Of a DNA stretch of 64,000 nt, positions 34,963 through 45,638 are shown piece by piece. This stretch comes from Periconia sp. R9002. Taxonomy: Eukaryota > Ascomycota > Dothideomycetes > Pleosporales > Periconiaceae. The notes under the pieces were generated by a model that made no database searches, was not told the origin of the DNA, and saw nothing but the letters and a program-made list of their open reading frames with translations. The position numbers and the translations under genes are program-made. The stretch lies in contig JAMAHW010000030.1 of the NCBI GenBank assembly GCA_023627715.1, positions 62,001 to 126,000 on the forward strand, given 5' to 3'. Position 1 is the first letter of the stretch. Every line of letters starts with the position of its first letter.

Positions 34963-37207
34963 ATGCAAAGCAATGTAGCCCTCGCGACCGGCGCGTGTTT
35001 GCAGCGCTCGCTGGCCCGCCATGTGCCTTTGCGGAAGTTTCCAGCAGATTCAAAACTCGGTCTGGCTTTCGCATCCGCCTTCTCGTCCCCTTCGCAGCAT
35101 TCACGCGCCCTGTCGACTATCCATACCGGTCCCTTTCCCGCCTCCGCGGGCTTTTGCTCCCAGCCGTCAACACCATGCACCAGACCAAGTGTGACATTTG
35201 CCGTGGCATCCGCCTGGAGCCGTAACGTACAAGCAAGATCGAGCTTGCTGACTTGGAGGAATGCTGCCTGTTGTCGTCGCAATAAAAGCTCCGTCACGGA
35301 TCGCGCACCCAAACCTCACACCACACCCCCTTCTCCCAACCAGCATACCCCGGTCGAGTCGACTACATCTAAAAATAAAGATGCTCCCACATCCAGTTCA
35401 GAGTCATCACAATCCTCTGCTTCACCACCAGACTCACCTGAACCTCCTCCACCCGCACCTCCGAACTCAGGGACGCATTTCCTCGGTCACCTCCCCAAAT
35501 CCCTCCCACACCTCCCACACCTCCCACACCTATACCGACCCAGCAAGGCCGAACTGCTCGATGCAGCCTCGGGCTTCTGGTCACGCATTCGAGTACACTT
35601 CAAATGGCTAACCATTCGGAGCACCCGCCCCTTCAACACTGACGAAATATACGCCCTCATCTCCTGGATTCTTGCTGCCCACTTTCTGTGGGTCGTTCTG
35701 GGTACCACGACCTTTTTCATGTTGACCGTCTTCCTCATCAACACCGTCTTTGCCCAGGAAACGGTTGCGCAGTGGATAGGCAACTATTTGACTAAATCGT
35801 CCGGCCTGAAGGTGGTGTTCGAATCTGCCGTTGTGCCCAAGTGGAAGGACGGCGTCATCTCCTTCCGAAACGTCTACGTCTCTCGCCGCCCCGGTCAAAA
35901 GAACTCGAAGGTTAGCAAAGGCTCGCACACGTCCGCTGCAGCTGCCGCCGCCGCCGCTATTGCACAGAAAGAGAAGGAGCTCGTCAATGGTGTTGCGGAG
36001 GAAGAGGAGGACACAAACTACACTCAGTTCGACATATCCATTGCCACTGTCAACGTCACCTTGTCCTTTTCCAAATGGTTCAACGGCAAAGGGCTATTGA
36101 AAGACGTGGAAATCAAGGGTATCCGCGGCGTCGTCGACCGGACCTCCGTCCACACTATCGAAGGCGTAGACCCCCGCTCCTACAAACACGAACACAACCC
36201 GGGCGACTTTGAGCTCGACTCGTTCAAAATGGAAGACGTTCTGGTCACCATCTATCAGCCAGACAAGTTCCGCCCCTTCTCCGTCAGCATCTACTCGTGC
36301 GATCTGCCTAGACTGCGCAAGCAATGGCTGTTCTACGATTTCCTGTCTGCCAACATGATGTCTGGATCCTTTGACAATTCGCTCTTCACCATTCACCCCC
36401 GTCAAACCCACAACTATACTGGCGCGCAGCTCAGCGAGGGTCGGGAATCTGAGGGCGGCGGTCGCTGGAAGAAGCAGAGCCGCATCCGGATAGACGGTCT
36501 CAACATCGACCACCTGAACAGAGGCTACGAAGGCCCATTTTCGTGGATCTACGAAGGCAACGTTGATATTGTGGCCGATATCATGCTGCCCAGCGATGAC
36601 GATGACAGTCTCGCCAAGGTCATGTCTGACATGTACGACCGCGTGGAAGCCACAGTTACACAGAACAACACACGACACTATTCGGACCACGCTGCACATG
36701 GCTTCGATGACCACGCACGTGCACAGCATTTGGCCGAAGATGAAGGTAAGAATGAGAAAGACGAGGACAGCCGCTTCATTATTATGGACGTGCGAGTGCA
36801 TTTGAACGACGTGCGCGCCGCGGTGCCGCTCTTCACAAATGACATCTCGTACGTCAACAACGCCCTCGTGCGACCCATTGTCGCCTACATCAACTCGAAG
36901 AAGACGTTTATCCCCGTCAATTGCCGCGTCGTGAAGCGGGTTGGCGAGTTCGACGGCAGCTGGACCTTGTACGACAGCGGACTGATGGAGGATATGTCGC
37001 GAGAGGTATGTTCCTGACCGTACTTGCTCACTACACATTACTGGATAATTATCTAACCTCCTTGTTTTACAGATGTACGATGCGTTCGCCCGCGACGTGC
37101 TAGAAGACAACGTGTCGCGCAAGCGCCGCATAAAAAAGGTCGGCATCTGGACGCTGCAACTCGCGGCCCAAGCCCTCTTCCTCGGTCTCGCGGGCAACAT
37201 TGCGTAG
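34963..37207 (+). CDS. MDM31: Mdm31/Mdm32 mitochondrial inner-membrane protein
   Basis: Exons are 34963-37005 and 37073-37207 (725 residues), with a 67-bp intron ending in TACAG. The N-terminus is rich in Arg, Ser and Ala without acidic residues, as expected for mitochondrial targeting. A Pro/Ser-rich stretch precedes the first membrane segment at about 231-263. The conserved body includes SSGLKVVFESAVVPKWKDGVIS, VEIKGIRGVVDR and the late NDVRAAVPLF...NALVRPIVAY block. A C-terminal helix (about 705-725) ends the protein. Family members keep mitochondrial shape, nucleoid distribution and phospholipid balance. An alanine run near residue 325 and a (Pro-His-Leu) repeat near 181-190 are low-complexity insertions. 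Confidence 0.93.
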
Positions 37208-37471
37208 AAGATTGGTTTCTTCTCCCCTCCTTCCTTCTTCTTCTAGATGTGTACCCTGTGGCTGTAATGTCTTCTCCCGGCGTTTTTACTTCTTGATACC
37301 CCTACACGTTTTTAGGTTACGTTATACATGTATAAACGGCAGAGTTTGGTCTTTTTTTTCTTCTTCGTATCGTGTACACATATGTGGGATTTTGTGTTTT
37401 GTGGCGTTTTGCGGGATTACGAGTGGGTTGAACCGGATGATGGGCGTTTGGGGAGGTGTCTCTTTTTTCTA

Positions 37472-37558
37472 GGGGGGGGGGGGGGGGGGGGGGTGGATTG
37501 GTGGTGGTAAGGTTAATTNNNNNNNNNNCGGGCCGCGCCGCCCCCCCCCCCCCCCCCC
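37472..37558. other. Assembly gap (N at 37519-37528) between poly-G and poly-C
   Basis: A run of 22 G (37472-37493) lies to the left of ten N and a run of 18 C (37541-37558) to the right. The gap size of ten is probably a placeholder. The G and C runs could form an inverted pair or represent one unresolved homopolymer joined wrongly. Confidence 0.95.
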
Positions 37559-38067
37559 AGAATGGAGTGGTGTGTGGAATGGTATAGTATAGTTACCAAT
37601 AGAAGTATGTAAGAGAGATGACGAAGGGACAAGAAAGGAGAGAGAAAAAAAATGAGACGGAAAATGCATGTATTTTCGAGACGTTCGGAAAACATACGTA
37701 TGAATCGTTGTTCGTAGAATGTATATCATGTCATCACATCAATATCATGTCTTGTCAATTCCGTGGGTAGGTACATGGAGTTCAATGTTTGGCGAGAGGT
37801 AGGTTCACTTGTATTCCATCCATTGTAGAAATTTATGTATGTATGTTGGAAATACGGAATGGATGGAATGTGTAGAGTTTATGTGTCGCCGCCATTTTCC
37901 TTTCTTCGCCCCGCCCGCGCTTCTCCTCACAAGTGATATGTATATACATAAACATCAATCAATCCCCGTATATACTTGAAGTAGGTATGTAACACGCTGT
38001 AGATAGATACTTACTCCACTTACCTTACCTTACCTCCCTACCTCCCTCGCCTCCAAAACCGATGCCA

Positions 38068-38095
38068 ATACATACATACATACATACATACATAC
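38068..38095. repeat. (ATAC)n microsatellite
   Basis: About seven tandem copies of a 4-bp unit in non-coding DNA downstream of the ornithine decarboxylase gene. A TG dinucleotide repeat lies 100 bp further on (near 38189-38205). Confidence 0.9.
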
Positions 38096-38745
38096 CTTCT
38101 CTCCTTTTTCCTCGGAAAAAAAACTCTTTTCTTTTCGTAGGAACGTAGGAATGTGTGGGGGATGCGGGGAAAGTGGAAAAAAAGATTGTGTGTGTGTGTG
38201 TGTGGTGCTAAGAGGGGTGGGGGGGATTGAGAAAGGGGCACACACATAACAGTGTTGTGTGTGTATGATGGTCTGGGTGGCAGCAGGCAGGTAGGGTGGG
38301 ATATATAGACGGACAGGATGAAGCGGATAGATGGGGAGGGGGGGAGGGAGGGGAGGAAGAGGATGGGCTGGGTGTATAACTCTATAAACATGTAACACTA
38401 TAAGATGTAGCTCTAGTAAGTAAACAATATATACAAAACACAAGAAGAGACATTAAGAAACTAAAGACTTTGTGAGATGCAACCCCATTTTCTTCTATTT
38501 TTTTTTTATAATAAAAAGAACCCCCCCCCCCCCCCCGTTTTTTCTATAGATATGTAAAACTTTTTCCATCAACACAACGTAACGAACGAGTAGTTAAACC
38601 CCCCCCCTAGGCATTAACCTCCGAACCAAACCAAACCATCTACAAATAATAGAAAAAAAGAAAAAAAAAGTAATAACCAAAAAAAAGGGAAAAAAACGAG
38701 CGTAACAACATCCCAAACCAAACCGCACTCGTAAAGCATCACCCC

Positions 38746-40116
38746 TTACAACCCCAACAACGACGCAGCCCCGGGCTCACTACAAACATACACCGTCTCA
38801 TGCGCGGCGGGGAACCCGTTAAACGGCGTCGCCGAGCACTTCGTATACGCGCCCATATCCTCAAAGTACAGCCAATCGCCCACATTCAGCACCTGCTGAA
38901 AGCAATGCGTGTCAGGAATCTTGTCGATCCCATCGCACGTGGGGCCCCAGATGGAGTACTCGGTCATACCGGGGGTGTCGTAGCCATCGACGTGGGAGCC
39001 GTAGCGGAAGGTATTGACGGGGTCCGAGGCGCACTTGAGGACGCGGGGGGTGGGTTTCTGGTGGTCGAAGGGGATGCACGAGAAGTTGCCGTAGACGCCG
39101 TCGTTCATGTAGAGCATGTACGAGGTCGTGCCGAGGGTGGCGTCGTTGACGGTGCGGCGCCCGATGATGGAGCACGCGATGGTGAAGGCGGTCGCGACGT
39201 AGTAGCGGCCTGGTTCGCCGATGACGCGGATGGACGGGGGGAAGTAGTCGTCGAGGGCGGCGGAGAGGACGGCGGCCATGGCTTCGAAGGAGGCGTCGCC
39301 CGTGAAGCCGCCGCCCACGTCGAGCGTGTGCATGGTGAAGCCGAGGGCGGAGGCTTGGTCGAAGACGAAGCGCGCGTCTTGGACGGCTTTGAGGAAGGCC
39401 GAGGGGTCGGATGCGCCTGAGCCGACGTGGAAGGCGACGCCGACGACGTTGAGGTCGAGTTTGCGGGCGAGCTCGAGGAGGTCGCCTGTGTCGTTGATCG
39501 AGGCGCCGAATTTGTTGGAGAGCTGGCAGAGGCTGGCGGAGTCGTCCGTCATGATGCGCAGGTAGAGCTCGGCGTCTGGGCTGAGCTGCTTGACCTTGTA
39601 GAGCTCGTCCTGGTTGTCGAAGGTCATTTGCTTGACGCCCTTGCGGGCGGCGTAGCGGACGTAGGCCTTGGTCTTGCAGGGCTGGGCGTAGATGATGCGC
39701 GAGGGGTCGACGCCCATCTGGAGGACCGTGTCGATCTCGTTCATCGAGGCGCAGTCGAAGCCCATGCCGAGCTCGCGCATGAGGTGGATGACGCGCGGGT
39801 CCGGGTTGCACTTGACGGCGTAGTGGGGCTTGACGCGCGCGAGGTTCTTCTTCCAGCGCAGGTGCTGGCGGTAGACCTCGCCCAGGTCGGCCACGAAGAA
39901 GGCATCGTCGTCGCCCGGGTCGCACGTGTCGGGGTCGACGGCGTCGACGCGGGCCTTGAGGGCGTTTGCGATCAGCTGCCTGGAGAGCGACTGGCCGACG
40001 CCATGGTGGAGGCAGTAGTCATTCTGAGCAACAACACTCAGAGACTGGTCGACGGATTTCAAGTCTTGGTATGAAAGCTTGTAATCCTGGCTAGGTGAAA
40101 GAGCAGAAGGTGCCAT
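38746..40116 (-). CDS. Ornithine decarboxylase
   Basis: A single exon encodes 456 residues of a group IV PLP-dependent decarboxylase. The PLP lysine is Lys102 in the PHYAVKCNPDP motif. The phosphate-binding GEPGRYYV sequence and the FHVGSGA motif are intact. The active-site cysteine that reaches into the partner subunit is Cys394 in WGPTCDGID, which fits ornithine decarboxylase and argues against an antizyme-inhibitor-like inactive paralogue. It converts ornithine to putrescine, the first committed step of polyamine synthesis, in the cytosol (SPE1 in yeast). Strong third-position GC bias creates several long shadow frames on both strands. Regulation by antizyme and polyamines is known for the family. 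Confidence 0.96.
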   Translation of the reverse strand: MAPSALSPSQDYKLSYQDLKSVDQSLSVVAQNDYCLHHGVGQSLSRQLIANALKARVDAVDPDTCDPGDDDAFFVADLGEVYRQHLRWKKNLARVKPHYAVKCNPDPRVIHLMRELGMGFDCASMNEIDTVLQMGVDPSRIIYAQPCKTKAYVRYAARKGVKQMTFDNQDELYKVKQLSPDAELYLRIMTDDSASLCQLSNKFGASINDTGDLLELARKLDLNVVGVAFHVGSGASDPSAFLKAVQDARFVFDQASALGFTMHTLDVGGGFTGDASFEAMAAVLSAALDDYFPPSIRVIGEPGRYYVATAFTIACSIIGRRTVNDATLGTTSYMLYMNDGVYGNFSCIPFDHQKPTPRVLKCASDPVNTFRYGSHVDGYDTPGMTEYSIWGPTCDGIDKIPDTHCFQQVLNVGDWLYFEDMGAYTKCSATPFNGFPAAHETVYVCSEPGAASLLGL

Positions 40117-42103
40117 GCCCTGGATAGGAGGGGTAGATGGGATATTCTTTGAAAGAGAATTGGAGGGGGGTTAAGGGGGGCGAAAGGGCTCGAAACCTCT
40201 GCTGGCTTGCGAGGAGAGAGGTCTCGTCGACTCTTCCCCGTGAAGGAGAAGAACCGCTAAGAGGCTCTTATGCGGCAGCTGGAGGGGATCAGCGTCTAGG
40301 GGAGGGTTGGCGTTGGAACCAAACAGCACACGCTCGAGGAGGGCGTTAGGCGTCAATGTTCGCGGCGGCGGTGGGCAGCAGAAGGGGAGCGAGAGCGGGA
40401 ATGGGAGGTGGGATGGTGTTGAGGGTGTGGCGCGGTGCGCGAGGGGATACAATTTGGACGTCGAGGAAGAGCAGGGCCGAAGCCGTGGTGGGTGGGAGTG
40501 TGCCTTTGCTGTTAACGACCAAAGGCGGGTCGCAATGGGGAGTTCAATTGAGTTGGGGGAAAGAGAGGTGGTTGTAGAGTAGGTAGAGAAGAAGTGGTGA
40601 TGGATGATGGAAAGTATTGTTTTGTGGTGTTAGTGGCCTCGGCCTCTCGCCTGGACTGGACCGGGACGGGGGGAAGACAAGGAAGGCAAGGCACACAACG
40701 AATTTTTTTCTCTTCCTCCTTCACATGTAACCAAGACTAATACTAGACCATCCCACTATTATGATGACACCCAGGCACCCTCCCGATCGATCCCCTCGTC
40801 CCTCATCCTCCTCCACCTCTGTCTCACCGTCTGATCCCCCCTCTCCCTCTTTCTTCTCCCTCTGCCTTGGAAATGCCTCAACTCACCTTAACCCCATCAT
40901 CGATCCCAGTAAAAAAAAAATCCCGCAAAGCCCAAACTAGGTAAACCATTTCAGCCCGGTCATCTCTCTAAGTACTGTACTTTCTCTGTGCCTTGATGGA
41001 ACGGCATGGTTGTTTCAATATACCGGGTACGTCACCGACTTGTCCGCGGGCGGGTGCCCCACATGAGGTATATATCAATAGAACAGAGACAGACACATAG
41101 ACAATGTATCCATCCTCTCCAGTTTGACCCGCACGCTATGTATGTAGGTAGGGAGTGAGAAGAATTCCCGCGTAGAAACATAGTGACACTTCAATCTTAA
41201 AGACCACAGCTCCATACCTATCCAATAATCCTCCCCCAAACCTCACTCTCTCTTTACCCTTCCCTGCTTACCCAACCCTGTCCCTCAACAAACACCCACC
41301 ACACATCCACATGCAGCTACAGCTATCCACATGCATGCACGTGGCTGACTTTTGTATCTACCCTATCTCCCAAATCTGACCTCACCTCCTTTTCAAGTTT
41401 CCTGCATCTGCCCTTACCCTACCCATGCGTCCGTCGGTGTATAATGTGTATGTGCGTGCGTTTGATGCCGTGCATATTACATGCAAGTGTACCTAACCTA
41501 CCTTTGTATGCGAGCGAGAGTAAACGAGTTCGCATAGGTACCTACATACGTAGCAGAATTACAACAGGTGGGTAAAATGGGGGAGAATCTTTCCATATTT
41601 TTTGTGTGAAAACTCTTTGATTTTTCGCGCAAAACAAAAAAAAAATCTTGCTTATGTTTGTATGTCGATGATTCCATGCGTGTATCCCATCCCCATCCCT
41701 ATGCCCTTTCCTCGGTCCCAATCAATGTGTGTATACTCGCCCTTTCCATTCCCATTGCCATTTCCACGCCCAAAAAAACAACAAAAAAAATGCAATGCAA
41801 ATGCGCATCAAGATCCATGCATCCATGCCTACATAGGTCGGTAGATCGTCGAAGCGAAAGAAGTAAAAAAAAAAGTTGTCCTGGTAAGGTTCTCTCGTTG
41901 CGCGATATGCGACATGCGATACAAATGCGAAATGTGAATGCGATGAAGTGCCATCATGCTTTGGATCAATGTATATAGAAAAAACAACAACAAAAAAAAG
42001 CGCTGGGGTATATGTATATATGAAACCACACCAAATAAACCACACCGACCCAAAAAAATCAACAAAAAAAAAATCAAAAGTCATGTGTTGCAAAGTCCCG
42101 CCT
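40117..42103. other. Ornithine decarboxylase leader/promoter and neighbouring 3' flank
   Basis: The first 600 bp upstream of the decarboxylase start contain no ATG in the sense direction, which suits a long 5' leader. The rest is low-complexity intergenic DNA downstream of the next minus-strand gene. No gene is seen. Confidence 0.5.
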
Positions 42104-45100
42104 CTACACCTTCTGATGGTGATACACCCCACCACCGCCGTAATACCTCGTCCCAAACCTACGGTTCACGCCGCTGCTGTTGTAGCTGTGTAACTGGCGA
42201 CCCAGTCCAGATCCCGATCCAGAGGATGAAGGGGGAGCAGCAGTAGTGGTAGTCTTGTGAAAAGTAGTACCATCACCGCCTTCAACGTCATTGCGATACG
42301 AGACTTGCGAAGGCAACGAGTGGCGTCCATACGTGCTCGAGCTCTTTTGTAGCTGTTGCGGCTGTTGCAGGTGTTGGTGTTGGTACTGCGGATGATAAGC
42401 ATGATATTGGTGTTCCTGATACTGCAGCCGTTGCAACGACGACGACGAAGAGTGCGAGCGCTGCCGGGGCTGCAGCTGGTCGAAGCCGTGTCGCTGCTGC
42501 TGCTGCTGGGGCGATGGGCCCACCGAGTAGTTGCGGCGCCTTTGCGGTTGTTGTTGGTGTTGGCCACCAGAGATGGGCGTGCGCGATCGCGCTTCCCACT
42601 GCACGGGACTCGGGGGCTCCCAATCTCCGTACTGGTCGTACCGATTCACGATTTGTGCCACGACGGGGCCTCGGCCTGTTGATCGTGCGCGGACCATGGG
42701 GGGTCTGTTGGCGGTGGGGGGTGGTGCCGTGTTGTGGGTGTTGGTAGGGAGAGGGGGGTACGATCTGTACGTGGGATGCAGTGTGGGGACTGGGGGGATG
42801 TCGTTGTCGTGGTAGGAGCTTTGAGGTCGCGGTGGTCCGTAGCCCATCACATCAGTGCTGCTGTTGTAGCTGGCTTGGTGGAAGCTTTTGGGTCGCTGGG
42901 GCATTGCTGGCCGGGTTTGAGAGCGGTCTTTGCTGCGTGCGCGAGCGTAGTCGGATGCGGTTTGCGCGTCCATGTGCACCATTGACCTTGTGCGTGGAAG
43001 TGGCATGGCGTTTCCCATCTGGTGTGGGTGCATAGGGTTGGCTACGTTGGGTTGGAATGCGGCGTCCACGGCGGCGTCGTAGGGAGAGCGGCCGAGTGCG
43101 GTGCCGATGGTGCCAAAGTCCACCAGCATGGGCAGTTCGTTGTTTTCTCCTTCGATAGGTATGGTTTTGTCTGCTTTGGATTTGGACTTGCTTCGGAATA
43201 AGGACAGACTTCGGCGTAGACCGCGAGAGGGCGTGTGTGGACGTTCTGTGGTAGAGCGCGAATGGTGTCTTCCGCGCGGTTCGTCCGTTTGGGCTGAGTT
43301 TTTATCTTCTCGGAAAGACCATCGTTTCCATTCAGACTTTTCCGGCTGAGCTGTAGCAGAGCGCTGGATGCCCTTTCCTATTGCTTCGGGGGCTGCCGTA
43401 GGAGACTTGAACGAAGTGCTTATCGACGATTGACCTTTGCCTTCTTCACTATGAATATGGTCTGTAGTGAGATAGGTCTGCGTGAGACAGTCCATACTCG
43501 GCGCCTCTGCCATTCTTGTCATGAACTTGCGCCTCGTTTCTTGTGGCACTTCTGGGATGGTGAGCTCGAATGTAGGATTCAAAGGCTCAACAGCGGGCAG
43601 CTCTTGCTGCGACGGTCGTCGCTTTTGCAGGCGTTTGAACACGGATGCTTTGCTGTCGACGGAAACTTTGGACTGTGCGGACATAGGCGTTCTCGGAGAT
43701 TCTATTCCAGCCAACTGACCAGAAGTGTTTTGGTTGTCACTGTTCGGGATCTGCAATGAAGCCGGCCGATGCGTGGCATGCTGAGAACTGGACCCTGTCT
43801 GCTCTGCAGTCTGGGAGGTGGCATCATTTGGTACCACATCAGCGTTGCCAAGTGTACTGCTCTGTGGCACATCTTCTTCGGGCGAGGGTTCTTCGAAAAG
43901 CGTAGGGCTTCCTTCTCTCATGGCTTGGCGTTGCACACCGACAAAGCTCCCCGCCGAAGAGTAACCCGAGTCTCCTTTCTTCGCTGCAGGCCGTATAGCT
44001 TTTCCATCCAGCTCAGGGAGATTGATGGTCAGCGTGGGTTTCCCCTCTAGCGCTGCAAGGTCTGTCGTCGGTAGAGCAGCATCACATGTTGACAAATTCA
44101 GGATCGACAGTTTCGCGTTCAAGGTAGTGGTTGACACGTTTGACAGCGGCAATGAATGTATCGTTGTAAGTGGCGAGCCAAATAAGGACTGGTCGATTAT
44201 GCGATACGCCTCCTCAGGAGCATTACGATCCTCGTCAGAGACAAAACCCTCGTCGATATCCGTTTGTGTGAACGACGTTTCTTCCGCCACATTCGCCTGA
44301 TACTGGGACGCCATAGTCGAAAGAGTCTCAACACTTTTATTCGTCACCCTCCAACGTCTTACCGGTTCAGGTTCTTCATCTTCTTCATCCTCAAACGGCA
44401 GAGGCAGAGGCTCCGGCTTTGGAACTAGCGCTGGCGTTGTTGAATTGTCGGATTTCTGCGGACTATCACACCTCGACATGGTTTTGGATTTCCTGATTGA
44501 GGTGGAAAGGCGCAGCTTGCGATACAGCGGGGGAGTTGTCAGCAGAGCTTCCGACTTGCTCCTCCCATGCCCACGACGCTTCGTAGTCTTCATCATGATG
44601 GGGGAATCTTCCACGTCTGTTGGGGTAAAGTAATCGGCTTCCTTAGACAGACTCGCAAATGCCTTACTGGGGGCAGGAGAAGGCTCTCCGTTTGCGATCC
44701 TCAGAGTTCCAAGCTGTAGTGACCCCAGTTGAGAGTATTGTCTATCACCAGGCGTCAGCGCGCTGGGGCTCGGCGAACGGCTTCTCTCTTCAGCCAGATC
44801 GAGTGCTGCCGGCGCCGTGGGAGGATTGACAACCGCCATCTCCGCATGCCACTTTGCCTCCTCTTGCGGGTCCAAGTGAGGTGTCCTCCATGAATTCCAT
44901 GTCCGTCGGTTCTTATCCGCAGGTGAATTACGGGTAGCTAACCCAGGTGTGGTCACTAGGGAGCGGCGCCTGATGAGGGAAGAGCTGGAGCGAGTCAGGT
45001 TCAGCGCGGACGAGTTGCGGCGGGTGACGCCCTGGTCGACTGTAGACGAGGAGTGAGGGGAGGGGGACGGCGGAGAAGACTGGAGAGCTAGCTCTTCAAA

Positions 45101-45638
45101 AGGGTCAGTAAATCAATGGCAAAGCAACAGGGGTGGTTTGAGGCTACTAACGAAGAGTAGCCAAGTCTTCTGGTGAAGCATTCCCCTTGACATCGTCCAG
45201 AATTCTTGCCGCCGTCTCGACATCGGTTCCCTCGTGAAGTGACACCTTGGAACCTGCTCTACTGTTGAGCTTCGATGTGGACCCGCCCTTGCTGCCGAAA
45301 AAGGACATGGAGTTGGTCCTGGAGTTGATTCTCGACGAATTGGACAATCCAAGGTGCACGCTAGCGGTGGTAGCAGAAGTGGGAACAGCGACATCCTCTA
45401 CGACAAGCAGTTTGGAGTCTGGGTCTGTGGGGCTGTTCTCGAACTCAGTCTCGAGTGGAGAAAGAAGCTGCGATTTGATCTGCTGGCGATCTCTTGCGCT
45501 AAGCTGAGCGTATCTCGAGGCCAAGGAGCTCTCGTTGGATTCGACTTTTGGGCCGCGAAGTGCTCCATGGGAACTCGTCCTCGGCTTGGCCAATTTGTTG
45601 TGAGGGCGGGAACGGTGGCTGCTCTGCGCGTTGCCCAT
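42104..45638 (-). CDS. Large disordered protein with N-myristoylation-type start, unknown function
   Basis: Exons are 45638-45152 and 45087-42104 (1156 residues). The start MGNAQSSHRSRP was preferred over an in-frame ATG 22 codons upstream because Gly2 with Ser6/Ser7 is a strong N-myristoylation signal, followed by basic residues suited to membrane binding. The rest is rich in Ser, Pro, Thr, Arg and, near the C-terminus, Gln and His. It contains many RxxS and SP sites but no enzyme domain that I recognise. The C-terminal 200 residues have Gln-rich runs. The intron (64 bp) has a TAG acceptor; an AAG six bases earlier would keep the same frame. A role as a plasma-membrane scaffold or signalling phosphoprotein is inference. 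Confidence 0.72.

Larger units (their letters stand above)
37208..38745. other. Intergenic, low-complexity, with an assembly gap
   Basis: Convergent 3' flanks of the Mdm31 and ornithine decarboxylase genes. It is packed with homopolymers and microsatellites and contains a 10-base gap. No gene is seen. Confidence 0.6.

Noticed and set aside
36094..37200. 368-codon minus-strand frame opposite Mdm31
   Set aside because: It mirrors the conserved Mdm31 coding sequence and shows no independent conservation-like features.
38800..40074. Long frames on both strands over ornithine decarboxylase (206, 215 and 337 codons)
   Set aside because: All overlap the well-supported decarboxylase and have Arg- or Val/Gly/Asp-biased composition typical of shadows in GC-rich codons.
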